64,000 bases of DNA, taken from NCBI GenBank assembly GCA_039621445.1, contig CP154956.1, positions 58,039,155 through 58,103,154 of the forward strand, read 5' to 3'. How positions within the stretch are numbered: position 1 is the first letter of the stretch; every line of letters starts with the position of its first letter. Positions 52,170-62,318 of this stretch are shown here, piece after piece. The position numbers and the translations under genes were made by a program. The notes under the pieces are model-generated. The model searched no databases, was not told the origin of the DNA, and saw nothing but the letters and a program-made list of their open reading frames with translations. This stretch comes from Euglena gracilis (taxonomy: Eukaryota > Euglenida > Euglenophyceae > Euglenales).

Positions 52170-52705
52170 ATCGGGAGGGGTCACTCTGGACAATGACCTA
52201 AAATTAATAGACATTGGCCAAAACCCCCCCAAAATTTCCGGTGCCTTTGGTGCCAATGACCACTTTCGGCCAATTTTGGACGACCCACCGGGAGGGGGGG
52301 GGGGGCTGGAGCCAAAATCCAGTCAGTCAGTTTTGAAAAACCAATCAGTCACCCCCAGGGGGTTGGACCATACAATTTTTTCCCGACCCCAGGGGGGTCC
52401 ACTCAGCAAAAACCAATCAGTCACCCCCAGGCAACTCGGAATCCAAAAGAAAATTGACGCGAACAACAAACAAAAAAAAAGTGAATGTTACACACAATAC
52501 GACATGACATGACGCAAACGCGAAACAAAATAGTCCAATATTTTTCCGGTACCGGGTCACTTTAGCAATTTTTTGCCGACCCCCCCCCCACACAGGGGGG
52601 CATCCGGGCCAAAAACCAGTCTCACTCTGAAATCAACCATTCACCCACCCCCTGGGGTCGGGGGGGGGGGGGGGGGCGGCCAGTAACTAAGTGATGCAAT
52701 GTCGG
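52170..52705. mobile_element. MITE-like repeat, CAGTCAGTCACT family, copy 3
   Basis: GTCACTCTGG at the left, several CCA(G/A)TCAGTCAC motifs, an imperfect GGTGCCTTTGGTGCC hairpin near 52,240, and CGGCCAGTAACTAAGTGA at the right. It is more diverged than the 2.9- and 12.8-kb copies. Confidence 0.55.
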
Positions 52706-53878
52706 GAACACCTCAAAGAATGGTATCGCCCGGACGCCCCCTGTTCATTGGGGTTCATTAGACATAAAATAAAATAAAATATAATATAAAATATACACGT
52801 GTCTCACACAGGCTCAGAGGCTCAGAGGCTGGGCGATTATTATTATTTCAAGGTTGTCTTCGGTATCTGTCCATGGAAAATAGTGCAAACACGAATTTTG
52901 TTTCCGCTGTGATGGCAGCACACCTGATGGATATCCTCTCCTGCAAAAACATCCGGCCTGAAAGACAAAAAGACCTTGTGAAGACAGGATGAATTTGTCC
53001 TATAACCACGCAACATTGCAGATCGATTCTCCGAATTTATATTCGTCGGGGATGCAGAAAAAAAAAGAAACAAATGTGTTGAGCTGTTGATGAAAGAAGC
53101 AACTGTGCCAAGCAAAAATGAGAGAATGACACTTAAACTCAATTCGGAGACCTCCTCCACCCAGGGCGTTGCCCAACGTTCAGAAATTGGGAAAATAGGG
53201 AATGGGTGGCTGAAAAAAATGCTGCTGGCTGCCCTCTCATCCTATTGATATCAACAAGATAATATTGCTTGCTCACCAACCACGGAACCACCCTGAGGTC
53301 AATTAGTGGTTTGGGCCAGGCTTCTTTTTAAAGAAGTTCGTTCACCTCCCTTATAATAAGCTGCTGGCTGGAAAAAATTTGTTGGCCAGGGTCCCTTTCC
53401 ATGCAATTGCCAGATCAAGAATGCAAGCTTCTTTGGGGGGAAAAATTCTGAAAAGCGTTCCCATAAAACACTTGAGAACCGTAAAATAATAATAAAAAAT
53501 AATTTTGGTGTCCTGGGTGAACCGGTGTGCGAACCGCAAATTTTTTTTGTCCACAGGTGAGCCAAAAAAATTCTGGGCGTTGGTGCATCACAAAATGCAT
53601 TAACGACCACACACGTCTACAAAACTGTCTCACTAAATTCCTGCCAACTATATTCCCACTGAATGAATATCCATTTGCATGGGTGGTGGTTACCCTGAAT
53701 TATGTCACTAAATCAAAAAGTCAAGAGAGGAACCAGCAGTAACGTTGTTTTTAACTGCATTCTCAGGTCTTATCGCAGACGTTTGGAGGAGAGACAGCTG
53801 AGTTCCTTCCTTGGGACGGTGTTGCTGAAGATTAGTTTCTCCAGTTGATTGGTTTTTTAAAACGATTAAACTCATTTA

Positions 53879-53879
<1 letters not shown>
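52706..53879. other. No gene called; one element end
   Basis: CAGGGCGTTGCCCAACG at 53,165 resembles the 42.2-kb MITE start, and CAGGCTTCTTTTTAAAG at 53,318 resembles 54,269. No complete element. Minus-strand frames are unsupported. Confidence 0.4.
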
Positions 53880-53935
<56 letters not shown>

Positions 53936-53952
53936 GTTATTATTATTATTAA
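53880..53952. repeat. (GAT)n then (TTA)n microsatellite
   Basis: Eighteen or so GAT triplets followed by four TTA. Confidence 0.97.
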
Positions 53953-54268
53953 ACTCATTAAATGATTAAACTCATTTTCTGCTTGTTCTTGGCATCAACT
54001 AGAGAAACCAATCTTCAGCAACATCGTCCCAAGGGAGGAACTCAGCTGATTTGGGGTTACAAGGCGTTGTGCAGTTCCCACACTTTGCATATTTCACACA
54101 TTTCCAAACTTCGCATGTGTTGTTTTCTGGGTGAGCAGCATTTTTTGTTTAAATATCAACAGGCTTTTGATTTTCCGTCTTGCCCCCGGGGGGAGGGGCC
54201 TGTAAACAGAAGTCCTCCAAAGGCCTCTGTATTGTTTCATGGGTGGGGGTCGGGCTCACAAGGTCAGG

Positions 54269-54496
54269 CTTGTCAGGCTTCTTTTTAAGAGAGCGGGGGG
54301 GTTGGTTCCCTCCACCCAGGATCCCGGGGGGGGGGGGGGGGGCAGGATCCCCCCCCCCAAATCGGGCCATCTGAGGGCATTTCCCAAAAAATTTGGGCGC
54401 TTCGCATTGGAACTCACACCTGGGTCTCCAGCCTGAAACCCCCGCGTCCAGATGCGGGAACGACCCTGGGGTCTTCTGAGTTTAAAAGAAGCCTCT
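54269..54496. mobile_element. CAGGCTTCTTTTTAA MITE-like element
   Basis: The left CAGGCTTCTTTTTAAGAG is answered by TTTAAAAGAAGCCTC on the right, with a poly-G/poly-C pair inside. The flanking 8-mers do not match, so ends or identity are uncertain. Confidence 0.5.
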
Positions 54497-54509
54497 TTTG
54501 CGCTCCCTT

Positions 54510-54760
54510 GGTTTTTTCTGCGGCGCACAATCAAATTTTTGCCGCGGCGCACGCGCGGTGCACCTGAAAGGCTGCCGTGGCATACCAACAACGAAAGTAC
54601 CCGAAAGTATGAAAGAGGCCGGACAGGGGATAATTGGGATACCCATGCTGTGGCGCACGCGGCGCACAGAAAGAAATCCTCCACAGCGCACGAGGTCACA
54701 AAATTTCCGGTGCCACAGCGCACGTGGCATAGAAAAATAATTATACAGCGCACTAAATGA
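54510..54760. repeat. GCGCAC-rich CpG island-like block
   Basis: Repeated GGCGCAC, CAGCGCAC and GCGCACGNGG motifs (about eight) in otherwise CpG-poor DNA. It resembles a subterminal motif cluster. No coding frame is accepted. Confidence 0.5.
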
Positions 54761-54890
54761 AAATCTGTTGGTATGTTTCTAAACTGCGTCTGGGGAAACA
54801 TTTGCAAGTGTGGAATAAAATTTCCCACTGAATGGGAGGGGCATGAGGGCTCCCATACTATCCAGACGACATGGTGATGCATCTACAGCA

Positions 54891-55089
54891 GGCTTTTGCT
54901 GAAGGACCGGGGGGATTTTGCATTTGCATCTTGGCAATTTGTTAACCACCAAGAAAAAAACCACCCAGCTAAACCTCCCATCTGTTAGTAGACCCCCCAG
55001 GGGGATCCACTGGCATTCCACCAGCCATATTGAGACTAGCTGCAGTCGTCGAGCCAGGGGGGGTACACTGAACCCATAAGCATAAACCT
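54891..55089. mobile_element. Degenerate CAGGCTTTTGC element (about 200 bp)
   Basis: It starts CAGGCTTTTGCTGAAGGACC and ends ACCCATAAGCATAAACCTTG, with imperfect 8-mers ATCTACAG and ATCTAATG. The layout copies the ends of the 25.85-27.79 kb element (GGTACACTG against GGTACTGCA; TAGCTGCAGTC shared). Confidence 0.55.
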
Positions 55090-56171
55090 TGATCTAATGC
55101 TGCAGGCTCCTAGTAAGGCCATCTAGACACAAAATTTGGAAGTATTTTGTTGCCCAGAAGCAACAAAGGCACGAACAGGTTGAGATGGTGCCTCAACAGG
55201 GGGGAGAATCAACATGGACCCTCAAAAACGCGATGCAAAAAAAGCGAAAAAAAACACAAATTGCACGAAAAAATCCTTTGGGAGCTCCCCCGGGTGGTAT
55301 ACATTGGAGAGTTGGAGAGGACTTAGAAAAAATTTTGGCTCCACCGGGAAATTCATTTTGCATAAAAATAAGCATTTTGTTGACCAAAAAAATTCAAAAA
55401 TTTGACAAAAATTTTGGCCTTGAGGGAAAATCAGGGCCAAATGAGGAAATTTTCATAATGAAAAAAAATTCCAGCAAAATTCCAGGAAAGAAAAACGCGA
55501 AACAAACTCAGAAAAAAAGCAAACAAACACAAATTTTGCCAAAATCAAGAAAACACACACACAAAAAAAACGCAAAAAAAACCGCATTGCATTCCCCCCC
55601 GGAATCACATTATCCCCTCTGTCCATTTCCACCTGTTTATTGGATCTGCCAGGAATTCTTTGGAAAGAACCCATTAAACTTGGAGGCTTTCATTGTGCTC
55701 TATGCACCATCTAAAACAAAATCCTTATCCTTTTGTTATCATTACCCTTTTGTTGGGTAATAAATTACCTGATTGTTCACTGACAGGGACACTATTTCTG
55801 CTGGGTTGCTCAGGCTCTTTACTGTGCTAACTGCTGCATTTAACTCCTTTTTATTTCTGTGAAGAGTAGAATTCTCCTCTCTGTTGCTGCTTCATTCCTG
55901 GTTCTGCAAACTCTTACCTCATAATCTCACAGTGGTCTGGTATGCTTTTATATGCTTTGCAACTGTGGTGCGAAAAGAACTGGCATATTCCCAAACCTTT
56001 TGTCTCACCAAAACATGCTTACATCACTGTATGCTTTTTTCACTTGCTGTATGTCATTTCCGGGAAAACAGCTCTTTGTGGTCATGATTGTACTTTTAAA
56101 CGTCATTTTTATGCCATGTTTTTTAGGGGGGACAATGGCAAATTGCTGCAAGATGTTGGCGGGAAATACAC
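55090..56171. other. No gene assigned
   Basis: A/T-rich. A Lys/Gln-rich plus frame at 55,185-55,760 follows A tracts and is not credible. It may hold introns of the minus-strand gene whose exons follow. Confidence 0.35.
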
Positions 56172-56313
56172 CTGGAGGGAGCAGTAGACAGCTCGTTCAG
56201 GTCGGACACACAGGCTGGACCAAAAAGCTCCTCAGAGGTCCCACTTCCACTGGAGTGTTGTGTTCTGCCCGCTGACAACGCTTTGGAGGGAAAGGTGCTT
56301 TTCAGTTGGTTGC
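56172..56313 (-). CDS. Candidate exon, unrecognised
   Basis: Acceptor CCTTGTTCTGCTCAG and donor CCAG/GTGTAT bound a 142-bp block with one open frame: NQLKSTFPSKALSAGRTQHS, SGSGTSEELFGPACVSDLNE, LSTAPS. Other frames are closed, which supports it. Ser/Thr-rich. It enters in phase 1 and leaves in phase 2. Confidence 0.42.
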
Positions 56314-56416
56314 CTGAGCAGAACAAGGACATTGGGAGCAAATTTGTGTGTTACAGCAAGCCATCCGTGTGTTCCAAACTATTTTACCCCTCTCAAATAA
56401 CATCCCTTCCATAGAC

Positions 56417-56546
56417 CTTGAAGTCTAAAACCCCCAATGCCTCCCAAGGACCCTGCAAAAGAACTTTAATTTTTTGCATATAACCAAAAAAATTCAACGC
56501 TGCGGTGAGAGGAAATTTCTTTCTCATCTTGGGATACTCTGGAAAC
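56417..56546 (-). CDS. Candidate exon, unrecognised
   Basis: Acceptor TTCACATTTGTCACAG, donor AAG/GTCTAT. The only open frame reads FPEYPKMRKKFPLTAALNFF, GYMQKIKVLLQGPWEALGVL, DFK. It leaves in phase 0, which does not match the next exon to the left (phase 1), so either a splice site is misplaced or the two belong to different transcripts. Confidence 0.35.
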
Positions 56547-56759
56547 CTGTGACAAATGTGAAAAGCCCTTTTTTTAAAAAAAGGAGGAACAGGAGGAACC
56601 CCCCCAAATCTCACATTTGGTCAAATTTTACAACCAGTGAACATAAATAACCCCATACGAGGTGTACACCTTCCAGTGAATTAATAAATAATGTTTTCTG
56701 AAGGTGACATTGTGAAATTACGGAAATGTTGAGCATGGGCTAGAGTTAAAATGGAGGGG

Positions 56760-57215
56760 CCAAAAATATTTTGGGCCACATTTGACCAGTTGTATTATGT
56801 TTAGCCATTTTTGGCCATTTCCCGCAAATTAAGATGATCTGGCCATGAAAAATGGCCCATACGACCAAATTAACTGCTGATTTGCCCCCCAAAAAACGGC
56901 AAAACAGTGGTCTAAAATGACTTAAAAAAAAAGGCCCACAGTGGCTCAGAATGAACTAAAATAGCCAAGGGTTGGCGAAAAAAATAGCCCAAAATGATCA
57001 ACACAACCCCAACAAGGTGCGGAAAATATGCGGAAAATATGCGAGAACAGGTAAAATATTCGGTGGGAAAATCCTGAAACACCCTGCGAATATGTGCTAA
57101 ATATGCACAAAATATGCAAAATATCCGCTTTTTAGCCTAAAAAAAGTGAAATGTGCGCTAAATATGTGCAAACTATATATGCACTCCGCATATCTCCCCC
57201 GGGTCAGAGTTATCG
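56760..57215. repeat. Dispersed repeat family E, copy 2
   Basis: Colinear with 47,550-48,050: tagccatttttggccatttc, aaaaatggcccat, tgatttgccccccaaaaaa, gcggaaaatatgcg, gctaaatatgNgcaaa. No ends or target duplication defined. Confidence 0.6.
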
Positions 57216-58065
57216 GGAGTGTAAACATTTTTGCTGGGGGGGCTAGACAAAATGTTCACCTCCTCCAGATTTTGTTTGCTATTTCATGTTGGTTGCATTT
57301 TGATCACCTCAGGTAAAAATATGGTCCAGGATGTGGAATTTTCCAAATCGAAATCATTTCGCAGCAGAAATAAAAAAAGAACATTAAAACAACAACAAAA
57401 CCTGCAAATATCTGCAATTTTGCAAATTTTGGCAAATTTTGTAAAAAAAGGGGGGGACATCCAGGAAGCAAAGCATTTACCCCAACTCATTTGTCCAAAT
57501 TACAAAACCTGACACACAAAGAACAAATCAAGTAAAAGAAGCAACTCAGCAATCAGTGAAAGATGTTTCTTGTCGTCATCTGCACCAAAAGACAACGGTC
57601 ATACAGCCTGAAAGGGAAAATGGAAAATGAAATTTTCAATTGGAAATTAAAAAAAATTGTGCAATATGCAAAAAAAAATGCACGAAATGTCACAAAAAGT
57701 CCAAAAATATGCATTTTTCCTGAAATCACAAAAATGCGGGGGAAGAGCGCATATTATTTAATAATAATTTAATAATAAAATGCGCAGCGATCTTTCCTCC
57801 TCTGAAAATAGCAAAAGAATGTGCTTCTGCTATGCCTGTTACCCTCTGACCCTGTTGTGCCACCCTGTTTGGAGATGAAAGATTAAGGGGAGCAAAAACT
57901 TTTTTTTGTTTTGAAGTTTCAAATTAATCACTTCTGAGGCAAGATCGGAGTGGATGCACAGCGTCTACAAAATGAGGTGTTGTGCAGCATGTCATAGAGG
58001 GTCAAAGAAAGCATGTCAGGGTAGTACACCTTATGGCCCTATGACCCCTATACATCGTGTTTTTT
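57216..58065. other. No gene called
   Basis: A-rich, with Lys/Asn-rich frames of no clear merit. Confidence 0.4.
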
Positions 58066-58275
58066 TCATCCAGTATTCATCCATTCACATCTATGAGGGT
58101 GTGTTTTGGTGGCCCAGGAGCTGAAGAGGGAAGTTGGGATTTTGACGATTAGAGCCCCAGAGCATGTGCCACAGCACATCGGGCACATCCGCCCAGTATT
58201 TGTATCCGGGAACCTCCCAACAACTGCCTCATCAACACGGGATGTTGGTGGAGCGATTTGGGGCAGTTGAGAACA
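58066..58275 (-). CDS. Candidate Cys-containing terminal exon
   Basis: The minus frame PQIAPPTSRVDEAVVGRFPD, TNTGRMCPMCCGTCSGALIV, KIPTSLFSSWATKTHPHRCE ends at a stop at 58,066. The C-x2-C-C-x2-C cluster could bind metal. No acceptor is confirmed. Confidence 0.25.
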   Translation of the reverse strand, partial: CSQLPQIAPPTSRVDEAVVGRFPDTNTGRMCPMCCGTCSGALIVKIPTSLFSSWATKTHPHRCEWMNTG

Positions 58276-58501
58276 AGCCCTACACAATACCACCCATCTT
58301 GGTATATTGAATTTTTTTCGGTCCGTTTACACAAGTGTGCAAAACGGAACACCCATGCAACAGTGCAAATGGACCATACACAGGACGGATTTGTGCAATT
58401 ATGCAAATCCTGCCACATGTTGATAATGAAAATTTAAATATGACAAAAAATTCATTGCGAATCGCAATTGAGCCGGTGAAAAAAAAATTTAGTAACCCTG
58501 A

Positions 58502-58573
58502 GACATGGCGACAAATTTGGCGAAAAAGATGGCCGGAAACACCAGTTTTTGCCCAAATTTGTCGCCATGTCGA
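58502..58573. repeat. Inverted repeat GACATGGCGACAAATTTGG
   Basis: Perfect 19-bp arms around a 34-bp loop. Confidence 0.85.
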
Positions 58574-58838
58574 AGTCACTGGTCAAACATATGTTTTTCA
58601 GGGTTTTGGGGGTTTGGCTCCAGAATTTGGCTTAAAAAACCCAAGCCAGCAGACAATCAATCAGTCTTTATATCCCAACGTCTTCTGCGTCTTCTGCAGA
58701 CTTTGAAATCATTGCCCTCTCAGTCTGTGTTGACAGGGGTTGCTATCCATTGTTAAAAGTTGGGGTCCAGTCCCACTCACTGCAATGTGAGCCGCTTCTC
58801 CCCTTCACCTTCGAACATCTTTTGCATTTTTGAAACAG

Positions 58839-59069
58839 ATACAACATCACTTGGCTTTCTCATTTCTTGCTGATTCCAAAATGAACATTTCTTGGGGCAA
58901 AATATTCAACAATGACCGACAGTGGGTGGATTTTTTTTCGGCACAGAACTTCATGAAATCAGATTTTGCAGTCCCCTCCCTTGTTTTTGGGCTTTGTCGC
59001 ATTGTAAACTACACCTTCGGGCATGGGACTGGCCATTCTGGTTCACACAGTATTCCTCAGAGGCAACAG
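58839..59069 (+). CDS. Candidate exon 1 of the 58.8-60.0 kb host gene
   Basis: Acceptor GCATTTTTGAAACAG and donor CAACAG/GTATGA bound 231 bp (77 codons) with one long open frame: IQHHLAFSFLADSKMNISWG, KIFNNDRQWVDFFSAQNFMK, SDFAVPSLVFGLCRIVNYTF, GHGTGHSGSHSIPQRQQ. It enters and leaves in phase 0. The upstream exons and start were not found. Composition is that of a globular protein; no family is recognised. Confidence 0.45.
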
Positions 59070-59172
59070 GTATGAGGTTGATGGTTGATGGTTGATGGTT
59101 GAGGTTATGAGGTTGTGGTTGATTCGGTGTCTGTTTCCGTCCACCTCCCCCGCCTCTTCCCTTGTTTCTCAG

Positions 59173-59373
59173 CGAACTCCGCCGGCAGAATACGTCGGCC
59201 AACCCCTGCCTGCGGTGCTTTTCCCTCCCTCGCCGGTCATCCGGATCGGGCTTGTGCCGATCTTCCAAGTCCATCGGCGGTGTCTTGCGATGATTTGCAA
59301 AATGTTTGGCATTTTGCTTTTGGTCACTGGGATTCGCATTCAATCACCCAAACTTATTTCCTCCGCTTGGCAG
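59173..59373 (+). CDS. Candidate exon 2 of the 58.8-60.0 kb host gene
   Basis: Acceptor CCTCTTCCCTTGTTTCTCAG, donor CAG/GTCCCC (weak). The 201 bp stay open in the phase set by exon 1: RTPPAEYVGQPLPAVLFPPS, PVIRIGLVPIFQVHRRCLAM, ICKMFGILLLVTGIRIQSPK. The hydrophobic part (FGILLLVTGI) is too short for a certain membrane helix. The exon is CpG-rich. Confidence 0.4.
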
Positions 59374-59680
59374 GTCCCCCGGAGCATGGTTTTGAAAGGG
59401 TTGGACCCCGGGAGGGGGGCGAGGGGAGGGGTACAGCTGAGGTTGGGCTGGGTTGGCACTAGAAAGGGGGTCTGGTTTTGGGGGGGTCCCCCAGTGATTC
59501 CATGCTGGGCTGGGTGGGTGGGAGATGGCAGGGGAGGTTCAACCCACCGAACCAAAAAAAATTCTTCCATGACGTGAAGTCTTATGTACAACTCACATTT
59601 CCAAGCAACTGTTTTGCCCCATTTTTAGGCCTCAAAATAATTTCCAATATTTCGCTCCGGTTTGTTTTTTTTTTGCACAG

Positions 59681-60037
59681 AGGAGGGGGTGCCAACAGTG
59701 CAATCACGCAAACGGACTTTGTGTTTACTGCCATGTGGGTGTACCAAATCTTCATCAAAATGGAGTGATGTGGCCTGACATACAGAAATCAACTGGAAAC
59801 TCATGGCAATCCTATTGTACTCTTGATCTCCCCATCAACCACAATTGGCATAATTCTCCAACAATCTGTTTCTTCCTTAAAACATTTGTTGTGTTGGAAA
59901 ATGCACTCCTTTTGTGCCTGGCACCGAAATCTACCGCAGGGTGCTGCATGGCTTTGCAAATTAGCAAAGAGGTGGGTGGATTGTCACCTGACCTCCAAAG
60001 CATCCCCTGGCGGTTGCAGTTCCCACACAAGAAATGA
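59681..60037 (+). CDS. Candidate terminal exon of the 58.8-60.0 kb host gene
   Basis: Acceptor GTTTTTTTTTTGCACAG. In phase 0 the frame runs 118 residues to TGA. It opens with a zinc-ribbon-like GCQQCNHANGLCVYCHVG (C-x2-C-x6-C-x2-C), then PNLHQNGVMWPDIQKSTGNS, a Cys-rich hydrophobic middle (FFLKTFVVLENALLLCLAPK) and DLQSIPWRLQFPHKK. A polyadenylation signal follows within 20 bases. The three exons together give 262 residues in one phase. The function is unknown. Confidence 0.48.
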   Translation, partial: RRGCQQCNHANGLCVYCHVGVPNLHQNGVMWPDIQKSTGNSWQSYCTLDLPINHNWHNSPTICFFLKTFVVLENALLLCLAPKSTAGCCMALQISKEVGGLSPDLQSIPWRLQFPHKK

Positions 60038-60054
60038 GGGGGGGATAAAGTTAA

Positions 60055-60060
60055 AATAAA
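60055..60060 (+). terminator. Polyadenylation signal AATAAA
   Basis: AATAAA about 18 bases after the stop codon at 60,035-60,037, inside AAAATAAATATTTTATTT. The position is consistent with a compact 3' UTR. Confidence 0.5.
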
Positions 60061-60788
60061 TATTTTATTTCACGGGGGAAATCTGGCATCATTTTTGGAG
60101 GGTCAAAAACACCAAAATTTTGCCTCCCTACCATGGCTTAACAAGCCGAAAATGGTGAAATAAAAGATGTTGAATGTCTTGACTTCTTGGTGATTGGTTC
60201 CAATTTTTGAACTGCTTGTCATGCCAGGCCTCCGTTTTCGCGCAATCGTGCAAGACGGCACAAAAAAAACAAGCTTGAATGCAAGATCGGCAACCTAAGA
60301 TTATGCAGGTTGCCGAGGTATTTTACGCACACCTGGACTGAAATCCAGTGAGGCTGCATCAAGGAGGGCATCGATTGCGGGCCTGGGGACCCACTGCAGG
60401 TGGGCAGACCATACAACTGCTTTGAGAAAAGACGACACTCAGGCTGTTCCGATCCCATCACCACCCCATGGTCGGGATCCAGAAAGGGAGTGGTACACCG
60501 TCAAAAGCAAAAAAAAGCCAAAAAAAGCAAGCACATCATCTAATGCCAAATCCACACAAAAATGGCCGAAAAAAATGGCCACGTTTTGGCAAAAAAAAAC
60601 AGGTCGAGTACGGGGGAAATGATTTCTGGCATCCTTGGACCATCACCCATCCACTCAAAACGGCAAAAAATGGGATCCTCAACTTTTTTGATTTTTGACG
60701 CCGTTGAAGCCTTGGACCAGCCGTTGGCCAGTCCTAAATGGAAAAAAAACTTCTTTACCTTGCGCTTTCCTTCCTTTCTTCCCCGCAG

Positions 60789-61010
60789 CCTCCTTGACAG
60801 GACTGATTTTCCCTCCCGATGGTCAAACCGAACAAAAACTCAGACGGTTTGGCCAACAGGGAAGCAGTTGCACGGGTGGATCCCAAGGGGCTGGGGCACC
60901 TCGGCAGAGGGCTGCCACACCTCGCCCTCACCGGCCAGGCGGGGCTGCGTGGGCTGGGCGATGAAAAGGAAGACCCTGAGGATGGGAAGGCGCGGATTGG
61001 TTCAAACAAT
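60789..61010 (+). CDS. Candidate exon, unrecognised
   Basis: A strong pyrimidine tract and acceptor (TTTCCTTCCTTTCTTCCCCGCAG, here given as TTTCCTTCC and CCCCGCAG) opens a GC-rich block. Best frame: MVKPNKNSDGLANREAVARV, DPKGLGHLGRGLPHLALTGQ, AGLRGLGDEKEDPEDGKARI. The end is not defined; a MITE-rich zone follows. A Ser/Pro-rich minus frame also exists. Confidence 0.33.
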
Positions 61011-61363
61011 TCTGTTTCCCCCCCCCCCCGAGGGCCATGTTTGCTCCATTTAAAACCAGCCAGACACTTTTTGCGGAAAGCAAATCAGTTCCTATCCCTC
61101 CCCCTCCAAGGTGTTGATCACCTTGCGATCCAAGGAAGTCCGGTCGCAAGCGTGCAGAAATGTGGCCAAAACCTTTTCTCCAGCCGTCACGTTGCTGGTT
61201 TCTGCAGACCTCTCCCCCTGGGGGGATCGGGTTTGGACCAAAAGCCAATCAGTCACTTGAAGGGGGGAAAAATAATCGGTCATCTCCTCACCCCCCTGTT
61301 GAAATCAGCCATTTCTGCAAGGATTGTATGGACTAAACCCAGCGGATGCGTCGGGCAAGCAGC

Positions 61364-61666
61364 CAGGCTGTTTTTTTTTAACCAACCCCGGGGGGGGGGT
61401 CCGGAGTGCCTACCCAGGCAGGCACTACCCCCCCCCAGGGTTCGATATAAGGACAGGTGGGTGGGGGGTGGTCCGGACCCCCCCCCCCTGCGGGCCAGGA
61501 GGGTCGGATTTCGGCCTGTGCCCAGCACACACATTCCGTTGAAAATAGGCCATTTTTGGCTCCCCAGGCGCCTTCGGCGCCAGGGTTGTGCTAGGGCACT
61601 TTTGGCCATGTGCCCTACCCCCCCTCCCCCCGGGGTGGGGTCGGCACCCGACTAAAATACAGCTTG
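61364..61666. mobile_element. hAT-like MITE, family B copy 3, chimeric (303 bp)
   Basis: It starts CAGGCTGTTTTTTTTTAACC and ends AAAATACAGCTTG, with the exact 8-bp duplication CAAGCAGC at 61356-61363 and 61667-61674. The hairpin GGCGCCTTCGGCGCC is at 61567-61581. Bases 61,436-61,500 are not family B: they are the left end of family A (CAGGGTTCGATATAAGG to GCGGGCCAGG), so the element is a fusion of two families. Confidence 0.9.
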
Positions 61667-61679
61667 CAAGCAGCATACC

Positions 61680-62318
61680 CAGGACGTCACTTAACGGCAT
61701 CCTGGGGGAGAATCCAGCTCAAAGGCTGGAAAAAAGCTGGGCTGGCTGGAAAAGACTGCTGGCTGACCATGAATTAAGAGTGGGGGGGATCGGGACCCTC
61801 CTTGGGGGGGGGGGGGGGGCTGGACCCCCTGTACAAAAAAATTCCGGTACAAAACGCCGGGAAATTTTTTGACTGAAAAAAAGGCCCAAAAATCATCACC
61901 TTTTTCCCTTTAAAAAAAAACGGCCAAAAATGGGCAGGATGCGGTTCGGCCTAAAAAATTCCCAAGTCTGGACTGGGGGGTCTGACCCCCTGGACAAAAT
62001 CAACGCTCAATGCTGGAACTAGGTCCAAGCTGGTTTCGAACTGGGTTCCCTAAAAAAAAAATCGAAACTGCAAAACTGCAAAAATGTCCCGAAAACTGCT
62101 AATCACGCAAAAAAAAATCGATTTTTTTTGATTGTCTGACCCACCTTTGCCCAGCTTTGCACTGTCTAAAATGTAAAAAAAAACGGCACTGTTCAGCCAT
62201 TCAGCTGTCGAATGGCTGAAAATTAAATAAACCTCGTCGATGAGGGGGGTCTGAGGCTGGAAAAAGGCTCCCTCCCCCCCAGGGGATGGGGTCCACTTCG
62301 GCTTAACCGAGCACGATC
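61680..62318. mobile_element. CAGGGCGTTGCTTA-type MITE, diverged copy
   Basis: It shares aatccagctcaaaggctgga, gggctggctgg, an aaaaaatcgaaactgcaaaa block and ggggtccacttcggcttaa with 42.2-43.0 kb, in the same order. Ends are eroded and no target duplication is found. Confidence 0.55.

Noticed and set aside
61540-61566. Dinoflagellate spliced-leader-like word (GGCCATTTTTGGCTC)
   Set aside because: Only part of the leader matches, no donor GT follows, and the word is inside a family B MITE.
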